The notes beneath the pieces were generated by a model. That model was given only the letters and a program-made list of their open reading frames with translations, made no database searches and was not told the origin of the DNA. Shown in pieces: positions 24,135-33,261 of a DNA stretch of 44,477 bases; position 1 is the stretch's first letter; every line of letters starts with the position of its first letter. The position numbers and the translations under genes are program-made. Source of the stretch: Planctomycetota bacterium (GTDB lineage: Bacteria > Planctomycetota > UBA8108 > UBA1146); NCBI GenBank assembly GCA_014240375.1, contig JAAZXB010000021.1:1-44477 (forward strand). Direction: 5' to 3'.

Positions 24135-25927
24135 CGCAGCAGCGGCACCGGTTCATCGAAGCCCTTCATCGGATGCGCTTCGACGGTGTCATTGGAGCCC
24201 ACATGGCCGACTCGCTCGGCGATCTCCGGTAGCGTCACCACCTCACCAATCTCTCCCTTGGACTGTAGCCTTGCGGCGAGGTTGGTGGTCTTGCCGATCG
24301 CCAACCACTCCTGCTTGTAGCTCGACCCCAGCAAGCCAAACACCACTGGACCGGAGTTGACTCCCGCTCGCAGATCGAGACCCCACGTCTCCCCTTGCGC
24401 CCGACGGATTCGACTGGCTGCGTTGGTCCGATCGACCAGATCGATGGCGAACTGCAATCCTCTGCGACTGTGATCGTCCCCCTGACACGCGGCCAGCAGT
24501 CCATCTCCGAGGTGCTGGAGCGGGCGAACCTGGTGCTTCGCCAGCAGCGGAACCGCCAGTTCGAAAACACTGCGCACCGTCTCCATCACCTCTTCCGCCG
24601 AGAGCTCGGTCGAGCGGCTGGTGAAGTTGGCCAGATCGGCAAAGATGATCGTCGCATCTTCAGTGGTGGTTTTTTCCATCTCCTCGGCGGGGCGACCGCT
24701 GAAACGCTCGATGGTACGACGCGAATACTGTTCCGAATCGATCTCGTGGAAGACTCGACCGACCTGCTCCTGCCAACCGGGGTGATTGGCCTCGATCGCC
24801 CTGGTGAAAGCCTGATCGAGCTGCCCGACCGCACCCTTGTGGTCGCCCTGGGCCATCTGCTCCTCGGCCAGGAGCAGGCGAGTGAGGATCTCTCCTTCGC
24901 TGACGGTTCCCAGCGCATCGATCGACTGCTGCAACGACTGCTTCCAGTCGGGATCTCGTTGATCCGCTGGTTGTAACCGGATGCGCCAGTAGTCGATCAG
25001 CAAGGCCATCTCTGGATGCTGTAATCGATTCGATGCGAGATCGAGATCTGCCCCGATCTGATCGAGCTCTCCGCTGCTGGCGCGCGCCCGTGCTCGAGCC
25101 ATGTATGCGAATCCGACCAGGTAGTGAGCCATCTCTCCACACTCATCGAGCAGTTCATCGAGACGCTTGCATCTGGCCGAGATCTCATCGGGATCTTCCA
25201 GTTCGACCGCGGCCTGCAATTGAAAGGTCACCAGACGTAATCGAGAGAGGGGCTCAAGCGATGAGGCGCGACGCGACCAGGTCTCATCGAGCACCTCCAG
25301 CGCGCTCCCAGGATTTCCGCCCTGGATCTCTGCCAGTGCCAGGTGACCGGTCGAGATGGCGATACCGAGATGATCATCGACAGCATCCTTGGCGAGAATC
25401 GACTTCCGCAGGGTTCGCCGCCCCTCGTTCCATGCCCCCAGACCCAGATACGCCTGAGCGATGCTATCGAGGAACCAAGAGCGAGTCGGAACGTCTCCCA
25501 GCTCCTCCAGAGCAACGGCCATCTGATCGAGAGCGTCTCCAGGACGATTCAGCTGGAGATTCACCGTCGCCATCAGGTGTCGCGTTCGTGCGCAGGTCGT
25601 ACCCTCGGATCGACCCAGTTCTGCGATCAGTTGCTTTGAATCCTCGAGCAGCTGTTCGAGCGATGCCCGGTCGCCGCGACTCCCTCTGAACTCAAGCCTC
25701 AGACTCAACAGACTGGCGACATGATTCCACGGAGAGTTCAGTGACTCGAGACCATCGAGTAACTTCTGCGCGCCCACGAGATCGAAACGAACCTCTGCCA
25801 CGGCCACTTCAGCGAGAGTCGAGACCTCAGCGGGCCATCCATCGAGGTCGTGGACGATTCCAACGCCACGACTGACCGCTTCTTCGACACTTCGCCACCA
25901 ACAAGAAAGCTGCTCTGCTTCGCTCAC
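24122..25927 (-). CDS. TPR protein with C-terminal class-III nucleotidyl cyclase domain
   Basis: The 601-residue protein has about 410 residues of TPR-like helices and then a class-III cyclase domain. Metal-binding Asp431 is in IIFADLANFTSRS and Asp475 is in QHLGDGLLAAC. The transition-state Asn549 and Arg553 are in KTTNLAARLQ. The two substrate-selecting positions are unusual: Gln471 where Lys is normal, and Leu542 (EWLAIG) where Thr or Asp is normal. No transmembrane segment is seen, so it is cytoplasmic and probably regulated through its TPR part. The GTG start overlaps the TGA of the DUF1080 gene (GTGA), indicating translational coupling. It probably makes a cyclic nucleotide, but the identity of the nucleotide and even activity are open. 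Confidence 0.87.
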   Translation of the reverse strand: MSEAEQLSCWWRSVEEAVSRGVGIVHDLDGWPAEVSTLAEVAVAEVRFDLVGAQKLLDGLESLNSPWNHVASLLSLRLEFRGSRGDRASLEQLLEDSKQLIAELGRSEGTTCARTRHLMATVNLQLNRPGDALDQMAVALEELGDVPTRSWFLDSIAQAYLGLGAWNEGRRTLRKSILAKDAVDDHLGIAISTGHLALAEIQGGNPGSALEVLDETWSRRASSLEPLSRLRLVTFQLQAAVELEDPDEISARCKRLDELLDECGEMAHYLVGFAYMARARARASSGELDQIGADLDLASNRLQHPEMALLIDYWRIRLQPADQRDPDWKQSLQQSIDALGTVSEGEILTRLLLAEEQMAQGDHKGAVGQLDQAFTRAIEANHPGWQEQVGRVFHEIDSEQYSRRTIERFSGRPAEEMEKTTTEDATIIFADLANFTSRSTELSAEEVMETVRSVFELAVPLLAKHQVRPLQHLGDGLLAACQGDDHSRRGLQFAIDLVDRTNAASRIRRAQGETWGLDLRAGVNSGPVVFGLLGSSYKQEWLAIGKTTNLAARLQSKGEIGEVVTLPEIAERVGHVGSNDTVEAHPMKGFDEPVPLLRIRV

Positions 25928-26736
25928 CGGGAGTCACTCTCCGTCTCGTCCGGCAGATTCCTCAACCAAATATTGCGGTAACGGATCGGGTTGCCATGAT
26001 CCTGTAACTTGATCTTGCCGAGCGGAGCATGCTTCGAGTAGGAGGGCTTTCTCCGGTGTGAGGTGGGGCCGAGAAACTCCCGATCATGATGCACCATCAC
26101 TCCGTTGTGGATCACCGTCGCACGAGCAGCGGCGAGTAACGAACCGTCCGCAGAAAACCGAGGTGCCTTGAAGATGATGTCATACGACTGCCACTGACCC
26201 GGGCCACGACAAGCGTTGACCAGCGGAGGCCATTGACCGTAAAAAGCGGCACACTGACCATCGGGATAGGTCGGGTTCTGATAAGAATCGAGCACTTGAA
26301 TCTCGTAGCGCTCCATCAGGAACACTCCTGAATTCCCTCTCCCCTGAGAGTTGCCCTTGACCTCTGGAGGTGTGCGAAACTCGAGGTGCAGTTGAATGTC
26401 GCCAAAGGAATCCCGGGTACTGATATCGCCGGAACCTGGACGTGCCTCCATCGTCCCGTCGACCACGCCCCAGCGAGGCTCCTTACCACCGCTACTCCAG
26501 GCGGACAGCTCTGCCGAGGCGTCGAGCAGAACCACTGCGTCATCGGGTCTCGAATTGGAAAAGATTCCCGCTCCTGGATCCACCACCACCGGATAGGGGC
26601 GCTCGGAATCGTGAACTTTCCACTTCTGCCCCGGGATGATGGGTGTGTCGCGATAGCCTGGACGAGGGCCATCATCGAGTGCCAACGAAACGATCGGTAT
26701 GACCAGCAAGAGCAAGGCGCTAATGAAACGGTTCAT
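25924..26736 (-). CDS. DUF1080 (3-keto-disaccharide hydrolase-type) secreted protein
   Basis: The 270-residue protein begins MNRFISALLLLVIPIVSLAL, a signal peptide. GGAGA lies eight bases before ATG 26736. The body is the DUF1080 (PF06439) jelly-roll fold, with LEFRTPPEVKGNSQGRGNSG, GVFLMERYEIQVLDS, GQWQSYDIIFKAPRF and KIKLQDHGNPIRYRNIWLR. Characterised members hydrolyse 3-keto-glycosides or bind glucans. In Planctomycetota it is a very expanded family of exported proteins. It is first in a two-gene unit and its stop overlaps the cyclase start. Coupling an exported glycan-related protein to a cytosolic cyclase is odd and may reflect shared expression only. Confidence 0.9.
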   Translation of the reverse strand: MNRFISALLLLVIPIVSLALDDGPRPGYRDTPIIPGQKWKVHDSERPYPVVVDPGAGIFSNSRPDDAVVLLDASAELSAWSSGGKEPRWGVVDGTMEARPGSGDISTRDSFGDIQLHLEFRTPPEVKGNSQGRGNSGVFLMERYEIQVLDSYQNPTYPDGQCAAFYGQWPPLVNACRGPGQWQSYDIIFKAPRFSADGSLLAAARATVIHNGVMVHHDREFLGPTSHRRKPSYSKHAPLGKIKLQDHGNPIRYRNIWLRNLPDETESDSR

Positions 26737-26846
26737 GGTGAGTTTCTCCGATCCTTGATTCCAATGACCAAACTGGCGGGATCATCACTCGGGTTCCCAC
26801 CGAACCAGTCGACAGGGGATCAGGATACGACACCACCGGGCGAGCC

Positions 26847-26878
26847 GGAACCCGCCCACCCAGGAACCCGCCCACCCA
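26847..26878 (+). repeat. Perfect 16-bp tandem duplication
   Basis: GGAACCCGCCCACCCA occurs at 26847-26862 and again immediately at 26863-26878. It lies about 110 bp from the DUF1080 start and 185 bp from the DUF1549/DUF1553 start. It could be slippage or a doubled regulator site. Confidence 0.85.
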
Positions 26879-26953
26879 CGAGTCTCGAGGAGTTGCCCGC
26901 TTCCGCCGGAGTCCCGAGCACCAGTGGCTCGCTCCAGGGACGGGTTGCAATCC

Positions 26954-26983
26954 TTGCCACTTCCCCACCCCGTGCAATAATGA
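26954..26983 (+). promoter_or_regulatory. Possible sigma70-type promoter of the DUF1549/DUF1553 operon
   Basis: TTGCCA (26954-26959) and TAATGA (26978-26983) are separated by 18 bases. They would start transcription about 70 bases before ATG 27063. The match is by eye only. Confidence 0.32.
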
Positions 26984-27062
26984 GCCGAAGTATTTTCAGC
27001 AGGATGGATCCCCGGATGGTAGATCGACGGCAACCACCTGCTTCAGCCGCCAGGAGTACTCG

Positions 27063-30000
27063 ATGCCAAAAGGTGTGCCGTTTCTTTTCCTTTCCGCACT
27101 GACGCTGCTGTGGCTCACCTCGGGCAACCCCACAGTCGCAGAGGAAGGTGAAGAAACACCCGCTCCGATCTCCTACAACCAGCAGATCCGGCCGATCCTC
27201 TCCAACAACTGCTTTCCCTGTCATGGGCCCGACTCCGCCGCTCGCAAGGCAGGCTTGCGTCTCGACAATCCCGAAGATGCGTATCGAGATCGAGATGGCT
27301 TCGCTGCCATCGCTCCGGGCAACAGCAATGATAGTCTGCTGGTCGAACGTATCTTTGCCGAGGATTCAGACGACATCATGCCGCCGCCAAAAACTCACAA
27401 GAGTCTGGACGATGCTGAGCGGGCGACGATTCGCCTGTGGATCGAACAGGGTGCGCAGTACGAACCGCACTGGGCATGGATCACTCCAAAACGATCGACT
27501 CCTCCTCTACCTTCGACCGGGGCCACTGCCACCGCAGTCGATGGATTCATCCGAACGAGACTCGAACAGGAGTCCTTGCCCTGGAAACCGCGGGCTTCTC
27601 GCGAGGAGCTGATCCGCCGGGCCACCTTCGACCTGACCGGATTACCTCCCACCTTGTCGGAAGTCGATTCGTTCCTTGAAGATCAAGAACCGGATTCCTG
27701 GCGGCGAGTACTCGACCGCCTGCTCGACTCGCCGCGCTTCGGAGAACACTGGGGAAGGATGTGGCTCGACGCCGCACGCTATGCCGACACCCACGGCCTT
27801 CACCTCGACAACTACCGTGAGATGTGGCCCTATCGGGATCGCGTCATCGAACTGTTCAATGAGAATCCGCCCTATGACCAGTTCCTTCTCGGTCAGCTCG
27901 CCGGAGATCTGATCCCGGATGGTGATCTCGACGATCAGGTTTCCAGCGGATTCGTTCGCGCCCATCCGACCACCAGCGAGGGCGGCGCCATCAACGATGA
28001 GTACCGCATGATTTACTCGGTGGATCGCACCAACACCTTTGGAACTGTATTTCTCGGCATGACCCTCGGGTGTGCCCAGTGCCACGATCACAAGTTCGAT
28101 CCGGTGACACAGAAGGAGTACTACGGCCTCTACTCCTTCTTCAACAACACCACCGAGGCGGAGATGGATGGCAATGCCAAGGCTCACGCTCCGGTGGTCA
28201 AGGTCCCATCGATGAAGCAGTCATCGATGCTGGGACAACTCTCTGAAGAGCTGAAGAACGCCATCGAACGAAGAGATGCCCCGAATGAAGAGATGGATAC
28301 TGCGCAGGCAAACTTCGAGGCCAACTGGGCAGAGCAATCGAAACGCTGGATGGTGCTGACTGCTGAGTCGCTGACCTCGACCGGCGGATCGACCATCGAG
28401 GCTCTCCCCGATCGATCGCATCTCTTCACCGGTACCAATCCGGCGACGGATACCTACACCTTCACGGCGCTCATCGATGGCGCCACCCACCGGGCGATCC
28501 GCCTGGAAGGTCTGGTCGATCCATCGATGCCGGCCAATGGACCCGGACGCTCCTCCAATTCCAATGTTGTGCTCAGCGAGATTACCGCCGAAGTGGTCTC
28601 CGTCGACGGTGAGTTGAATCCGATCGGCGATCCGGTACCGATCCACTTCACCTCTGCATGGGCCGACCATGAGCAACCGAACTATCCCGTCAGTGCCGCC
28701 ATCGATGGGGACCAGACCACCTCCGACAAGGGGTGGGCCGTTTCCGGTTTCAACCTGAAGGAGAACCGCACCGCCATCTTCGCCAGCGACCAGCCGGTCG
28801 GTCTTGAGGGGACGGTGAGAGTGACGGTAAAACTGCTCTTCCACAGCCAGTTCGCCAATCATGCCTTTGGCAGAGTACGCCTCTCGGTGGCCCCGAATCC
28901 GTATCCCAAGGCGCAAGAAACTCGCTGGGTCGACGAGGCAGATGTGCAACTCGGCGAGACTCATCTGGACGCGAGTCTCGGTCCCTGGAACTGGGTCGAT
29001 TCGAAGGATCACCCGGTGCATTCTGGCCAGCAAAGTCGTCTGCAGCAGGTCGAGACTGACCGTATCTACCAGCACTATTTCTTGAAGTCTCCTCGCCCGC
29101 TGGAAGTGAAGGAGGGCGACCGTCTCTTCGCCTGGGTCTGGATCGACGAGACCGCACCGACCAGCACCGTGATGATCCAGTTCCACAGCAACAACTCCTG
29201 GGACCATCGCGCATTCTGGGGCGAGGATCGGATCTCCTTCGGCCCCATCGGTGAAGACGTGGTCGCACACCGTCCGATGGGAGATCTGCCGGCTCTCGGC
29301 CAGTGGGTGCGGCTGGAGGTGTCGGCGGATCATGTCGGACTTCCCAAGGGCTCGATCATCGATGGCATGGCCTTCACCCAGTTCGGGGGCAAGGCGTACT
29401 GGGATGATGCGGGTATTCTCGGATACGCTGACCTGCTCCAGATGGAGCCGTTGCTCTCCGCTCCATCCGAGCAAAGATCAGAGCAGGAGACGATCCGGTT
29501 GCGCCGGTGGTACCGTCAGGGACACAGTCCCGGCTATGCTCAGCTGCTCCAACAGATCGACCAGTTGGGCAAAGATCAGGGCACTCTCGAGAACAAAATT
29601 CCCACCACACTGGTCGCCTCCGAGCGGATGCAACGTCGAGAAACACGGCTGCTGAACAGGGGTCAGTACGATGATCCGGTCGGCGATCCCATCGAGCCGC
29701 ACATTCCCGAGTTCCTGCCGCCATTTCCCGAAGACACGCCGAAGAACCGGCTCGGTTTGGCACGCTGGCTGACCGATCCGGATCACCCGCTGCTGGCTCG
29801 AGTCACCGTCAACCGGATCTGGCAGTCGCTCTTTGGCACCGGTCTGGTCAAGACCACCGAGGACTTCGGATCACAGGGAGAATGGCCCAGTCATCCAGAA
29901 CTGCTCGATTGGCTCGCCAGGGAATTCGTCGATACCGGTTGGGACCTGAAGAAGACCATCCGGATGTTGATGTTGACCGACAGTTACTGCCAGCAGTCGG

Positions 30001-30698
30001 TCACCACTGCGCTCGACCTGGAAAAGGACCCGGAAAATCGGCTTCTTTCCCGTGGCCCTCGCTTTCGTCTCGAAGCGGAGATGATTCGCGATCAAGCGCT
30101 CTTCCTCTCGGGATTACTGGTCGAGAAGATGGGCGGCCCCGGGGTCAAACCCTATCAACCGGAGGGGCTATGGAAAGCGGTCGGATACAGCGACAGCAAT
30201 ACCGTCCGCTTCAGCAAGGACTCCGGCGATGCTCTCTACCGACGAAGTATCTACACCTTCTGGAAGCGAACCAGTCCGCCCCCCTTCCTGGCGATTCTCG
30301 ACGCCCCGAACCGTGAAACTTGCGTGGTTCGACGAGAACGAACCAACACCCCGATGCAAGCGCTGCTACTGCTCAATGACATCCAGTACGTCGAATGTTC
30401 GCGGCAGTTGGCATCGCGTCTCCATCGAGAAGCCGGCGATCTGGATGATCTACAGAAGTTGGAAACTCTGTGGCGAATGGCGACCAGCCGTAAGCCCACG
30501 GAACCAGAGATGGAGGAGATTCACTCCTTCCTCATCGGGATGAGACAGCACTACCTTGTGCACACCGAAGATGCTCTTCAGTTGCTGATGGTGGGAGACT
30601 CTCCCGCCGGAGACCAGCTCGAACCCGCAGAACACGCGGCGTGGGCGATGGTATGCAGCCTGATTCTCAACCTAGATGAAGTGGTGACGAAGGGATGA
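27063..30698 (+). CDS. Planctomycete cytochrome c protein with DUF1549 and DUF1553 domains
   Basis: The 1211-residue protein has a signal peptide ([18 protein letters not shown]). AGGAG lies seven bases before the ATG. The PSCyt1 cytochrome domain shows one haem site, CFPCHGPDS (about residue 53). The PSCyt2/DUF1549 domain runs from [11 protein letters not shown] through [19 protein letters not shown] and [13 protein letters not shown], which gives a second CxxCH. The middle (about 430-800) has a discoidin-like part and a lectin-like beta domain. PSD1/DUF1553 follows, with [40 protein letters not shown] and [19 protein letters not shown]. Such proteins are paired with DUF1501 proteins and are thought to act in extracytoplasmic polysaccharide use, though the biochemistry is unproven. 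Confidence 0.93.
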   Translation: MPKGVPFLFLSALTLLWLTSGNPTVAEEGEETPAPISYNQQIRPILSNNCFPCHGPDSAARKAGLRLDNPEDAYRDRDGFAAIAPGNSNDSLLVERIFAEDSDDIMPPPKTHKSLDDAERATIRLWIEQGAQYEPHWAWITPKRSTPPLPSTGATATAVDGFIRTRLEQESLPWKPRASREELIRRATFDLTGLPPTLSEVDSFLEDQEPDSWRRVLDRLLDSPRFGEHWGRMWLDAARYADTHGLHLDNYREMWPYRDRVIELFNENPPYDQFLLGQLAGDLIPDGDLDDQVSSGFVRAHPTTSEGGAINDEYRMIYSVDRTNTFGTVFLGMTLGCAQCHDHKFDPVTQKEYYGLYSFFNNTTEAEMDGNAKAHAPVVKVPSMKQSSMLGQLSEELKNAIERRDAPNEEMDTAQANFEANWAEQSKRWMVLTAESLTSTGGSTIEALPDRSHLFTGTNPATDTYTFTALIDGATHRAIRLEGLVDPSMPANGPGRSSNSNVVLSEITAEVVSVDGELNPIGDPVPIHFTSAWADHEQPNYPVSAAIDGDQTTSDKGWAVSGFNLKENRTAIFASDQPVGLEGTVRVTVKLLFHSQFANHAFGRVRLSVAPNPYPKAQETRWVDEADVQLGETHLDASLGPWNWVDSKDHPVHSGQQSRLQQVETDRIYQHYFLKSPRPLEVKEGDRLFAWVWIDETAPTSTVMIQFHSNNSWDHRAFWGEDRISFGPIGEDVVAHRPMGDLPALGQWVRLEVSADHVGLPKGSIIDGMAFTQFGGKAYWDDAGILGYADLLQMEPLLSAPSEQRSEQETIRLRRWYRQGHSPGYAQLLQQIDQLGKDQGTLENKIPTTLVASERMQRRETRLLNRGQYDDPVGDPIEPHIPEFLPPFPEDTPKNRLGLARWLTDPDHPLLARVTVNRIWQSLFGTGLVKTTEDFGSQGEWPSHPELLDWLAREFVDTGWDLKKTIRMLMLTDSYCQQSVTTALDLEKDPENRLLSRGPRFRLEAEMIRDQALFLSGLLVEKMGGPGVKPYQPEGLWKAVGYSDSNTVRFSKDSGDALYRRSIYTFWKRTSPPPFLAILDAPNRETCVVRRERTNTPMQALLLLNDIQYVECSRQLASRLHREAGDLDDLQKLETLWRMATSRKPTEPEMEEIHSFLIGMRQHYLVHTEDALQLLMVGDSPAGDQLEPAEHAAWAMVCSLILNLDEVVTKG

Positions 30699-30702
30699 TC
30701 CG

Positions 30703-32163
30703 ATGGATCCTGAACTGCAGATGAACATCCAGGAGACGCGCCGTCAGTTCTTCGGCCGATCCCTGACCACTGTCGGATCCACTCTGGGGCTGGCGGCTCT
30801 CTCGCAACTGGGTGGATTGCCCACCCTCGCCTCCGAAACGAGGCCCGGCTTGTTGCTGTCTCCCCACTTCAAGCCCAAGGTCAAGAGAGTGATTTCCCTC
30901 TTCATGTCTGGAGCGCCGTCACAGATCGACCTGTTCGATCACAAGCCAAAGATGAACGAGTACTTCGACAAGGATCTGCCCGAGTCGATTCGCGATGGTC
31001 AGCGCTTGACCACCATGACCAGCGGCCAGAGTCGCTTTCCCATCGCTCCCAGCATCTTCAAGTTCGACCGATACGGACCTTCGGGTGCCGAGATGAGCGA
31101 ACTGATTCCAAACATCGCCTCCATCGCGGACAAGATCTGTTTGGTCCGCTCGATGTACACCGAAGCGATCAATCACGACCCTGCGATGACCTTCATGCAG
31201 ACCGGCATTCAACAACCAGGGCGCCCCAGCCTCGGATCGTGGCTCAATTACGGACTCGGCTCCCTCAACGAGAGCTTGCCCGCCTTCATGGTGATGCAAG
31301 CGACATGGACCGGGCGAAAATCTGCACAGGCTCTGTTCGAGAGGTTGTGGGGCGCGGGGATGCTCCCCTCTGAATACCAGGGCGTGACCCTGCGATCGGT
31401 CGGAGATCCGGTGCTGTACCTGTCTGATCCACCGGGCGTGGCAAAAACTTCTCGTCGCTCGATGCTCGATCGCCTGGCTCGACTCAATCAAGGCGTTGCC
31501 GATCGAATCGGTGATCCAGAGACGTTGGCCCGGATCGCTCAGTACGAGATGGCCTACCGGATGCAATCGTCGGTACCCGAACTGGTCGACACATCCGATG
31601 AACCACAGCATGTGAAGGATTTGTATGGTCCCGAGGTGGATCAACCAGGCACCTTCGCATCGTGTTGCATGCTCGCCAGGAGAATGGCGGAGCGCGATGT
31701 CCGCTTTGTTCAGATCTACCACCGTGGCTGGGATCAGCACGGAGCTCTTCCTTCGACGATCCGGCGTCAATGCTCCGATGTCGATCAACCGACCGCCGGC
31801 CTGATCAAGGATCTCGAGATGCGCGGATTACTCGATGACACCCTGGTGATCTGGGGTGGAGAATTCGGCAGGACCATTTACTGTCAGGGCGGCCTCACCA
31901 AGCAAGACTATGGCCGCGACCATCACCCTCGCTGCTTCAGCATGTTTCTCGCAGGTGGCGGGATCAAACAGGGGCATGTGCATGGTGAAACCGACGATTT
32001 TTCCTACAACATCACTCGCGATCCAGTCCACGTTCATGATCTCAATGCGACCATCCTGCACCTACTGGGAATCGATCACGAGCGGCTGATCCATCCGTAC
32101 CAGGGAAGAGATGTCCGCTTGACCGATGTGCACGGCAAGGTTGTTCATGACATCCTCTCCTGA
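30703..32163 (+). CDS. DUF1501 protein (Tat-exported, sulfatase-like fold)
   Basis: The 486-residue protein follows the DUF1553 gene after four bases. AAGGG lies about nine bases before ATG 30703, which is preferred to the internal ATG 30721. The N-terminus contains a Tat signal, [17 protein letters not shown]1501 (PF07394) blocks are [73 protein letters not shown] and [17 protein letters not shown]. The fold resembles alkaline phosphatase/sulfatase proteins, but classical sulfatase activation motifs are not visible. Pairing with the preceding gene is the rule in Planctomycetota. Confidence 0.94.
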   Translation: MDPELQMNIQETRRQFFGRSLTTVGSTLGLAALSQLGGLPTLASETRPGLLLSPHFKPKVKRVISLFMSGAPSQIDLFDHKPKMNEYFDKDLPESIRDGQRLTTMTSGQSRFPIAPSIFKFDRYGPSGAEMSELIPNIASIADKICLVRSMYTEAINHDPAMTFMQTGIQQPGRPSLGSWLNYGLGSLNESLPAFMVMQATWTGRKSAQALFERLWGAGMLPSEYQGVTLRSVGDPVLYLSDPPGVAKTSRRSMLDRLARLNQGVADRIGDPETLARIAQYEMAYRMQSSVPELVDTSDEPQHVKDLYGPEVDQPGTFASCCMLARRMAERDVRFVQIYHRGWDQHGALPSTIRRQCSDVDQPTAGLIKDLEMRGLLDDTLVIWGGEFGRTIYCQGGLTKQDYGRDHHPRCFSMFLAGGGIKQGHVHGETDDFSYNITRDPVHVHDLNATILHLLGIDHERLIHPYQGRDVRLTDVHGKVVHDILS

Positions 32164-32190
32164 GTGTTGCTGTCATCTTCAACGAGATGA

Positions 32191-33261
32191 GTGTTCCAGA
32201 TGACTCTTTCTGGTGAACCACTGCTGGAATTTCGCAGCAGCCCCTTCCAGCACTGGAGAGTCACTCCGGCTCAAGGTGTGGGTCATGGTGAGTTGATCCT
32301 GGTCCACGGCCTCGGTGAACACGCAGGTCGGATGATGCCACTGGCAAGACGCTTTGCAGCGATGGGATATCGTTGCCGGGTACCCGATCTCCCGGGTCAT
32401 GGTGCCAACGGTGAGGATTCTCACCATGCCGTGGTGAAGGCGTACCTCAAAGGTCGAGATGCCTCCGAGGTCAATGATCTCATCCAGGAGTTGCCTCCTT
32501 CCCTGATCACCGAGGCGCAACAGATCGCTGCCAACAAGCACCAACAGCTGTTCAGTACCACCTTCGAGCAGATCATCGAACAGGTCGAGAAGTTGACTCT
32601 CTGGAGCGCCATCGATGGCACCCAATCGAGGGTTCCACACCATGTCTGGGGCCACAGTCTTGGAGGGCTCGCGGCATTTCATGCCGTCAGTCGCATCGAT
32701 CGCGATCAGTGCTGTGCTCCCACATCCCTGGTACTCGGTTCGGCCGCCTTCTCTCCCCCCGCAGCTGTCGATGATGTGCTGAAAAAAATCATCATCGGCC
32801 AGGCGTATCTGCTCTCCTCGATCTCCTTCTTGCGTCCCATCGCTGCGCTACAGCGACTGTTTCTCCAGTTGTTGAAAATCGATGGCGATGGTCGCTTCGC
32901 CAATGAGCATGTCAGTGACCTACCCGCCGAGCGTCTCCTTCACTCGACGGACCCCTTGCAAAACCATCAGATCCCGCTCTGTTTTGCTGGTCGCTTGCTG
33001 CCCTGGATGGCTCGGGCCAGAAAAGTCGCGCGTACTCTGCGCACTCCGGTGCTGATCTTTGCTCCCGGATTCGATCCGATCGTCAACACCACGGGCTCGA
33101 GAACCGTGGCAGCATCTCTACCCATCTCCATCGATGACCGTCGCCCTCAGCGTCTCGACATTCACGAGTCGATGAAGGTACACGACCTGGTTCGCTCCAG
33201 TTGCGCTGAAGCGATCATCTCCCGGGTTCATTCGTGGATGAAAGGCGACCTCGGCCACTAG
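32191..33261 (+). CDS. Alpha/beta hydrolase (lysophospholipase/serine aminopeptidase S33-like)
   Basis: The 356-residue protein shows the alpha/beta-hydrolase layout. The oxyanion region is ELILVHGLGEHAGRMMPLA, the cap entry is CRVPDLPGHGANG and the nucleophile elbow is VWGHSLGGLAAF. The acid is likely in IFAPGFDPIVN and the late His in RLDIHESMKVHDL. There is no signal peptide. Two starts are possible: GTG 32191, with GAG about five bases upstream, and ATG 32200. Residues about 85-125 are a long helical cap. It is 27 bp after the DUF1501 gene and may be in that operon. Its stop shares CTAG with the convergent glnE stop. The natural ester is unknown. Confidence 0.85.
   Translation: MFQMTLSGEPLLEFRSSPFQHWRVTPAQGVGHGELILVHGLGEHAGRMMPLARRFAAMGYRCRVPDLPGHGANGEDSHHAVVKAYLKGRDASEVNDLIQELPPSLITEAQQIAANKHQQLFSTTFEQIIEQVEKLTLWSAIDGTQSRVPHHVWGHSLGGLAAFHAVSRIDRDQCCAPTSLVLGSAAFSPPAAVDDVLKKIIIGQAYLLSSISFLRPIAALQRLFLQLLKIDGDGRFANEHVSDLPAERLLHSTDPLQNHQIPLCFAGRLLPWMARARKVARTLRTPVLIFAPGFDPIVNTTGSRTVAASLPISIDDRRPQRLDIHESMKVHDLVRSSCAEAIISRVHSWMKGDLGH

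Larger units (their letters stand above)
26737..27062. other. Divergent intergenic region between the DUF1080 and DUF1549/DUF1553 genes
   Basis: No gene is seen in these 326 bases. The region should hold promoters for both sides. It contains a perfect 16-bp tandem duplication (26847-26878) and one good -35/-10 candidate facing right (26954-26983). The sequence around the duplication is rich in CCCACC. Confidence 0.6.

Noticed and set aside
28221..29474. Long antisense ORF (417 codons) within the DUF1549/DUF1553 gene
   Set aside because: It is a shadow of a gene with clear family blocks, and it has no recognisable domain.
33258..33261. Shared CTAG at the convergent stops of the hydrolase and glnE as a functional element
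   Set aside because: A four-base overlap of convergent stop codons is common in compact genomes and needs no special explanation.
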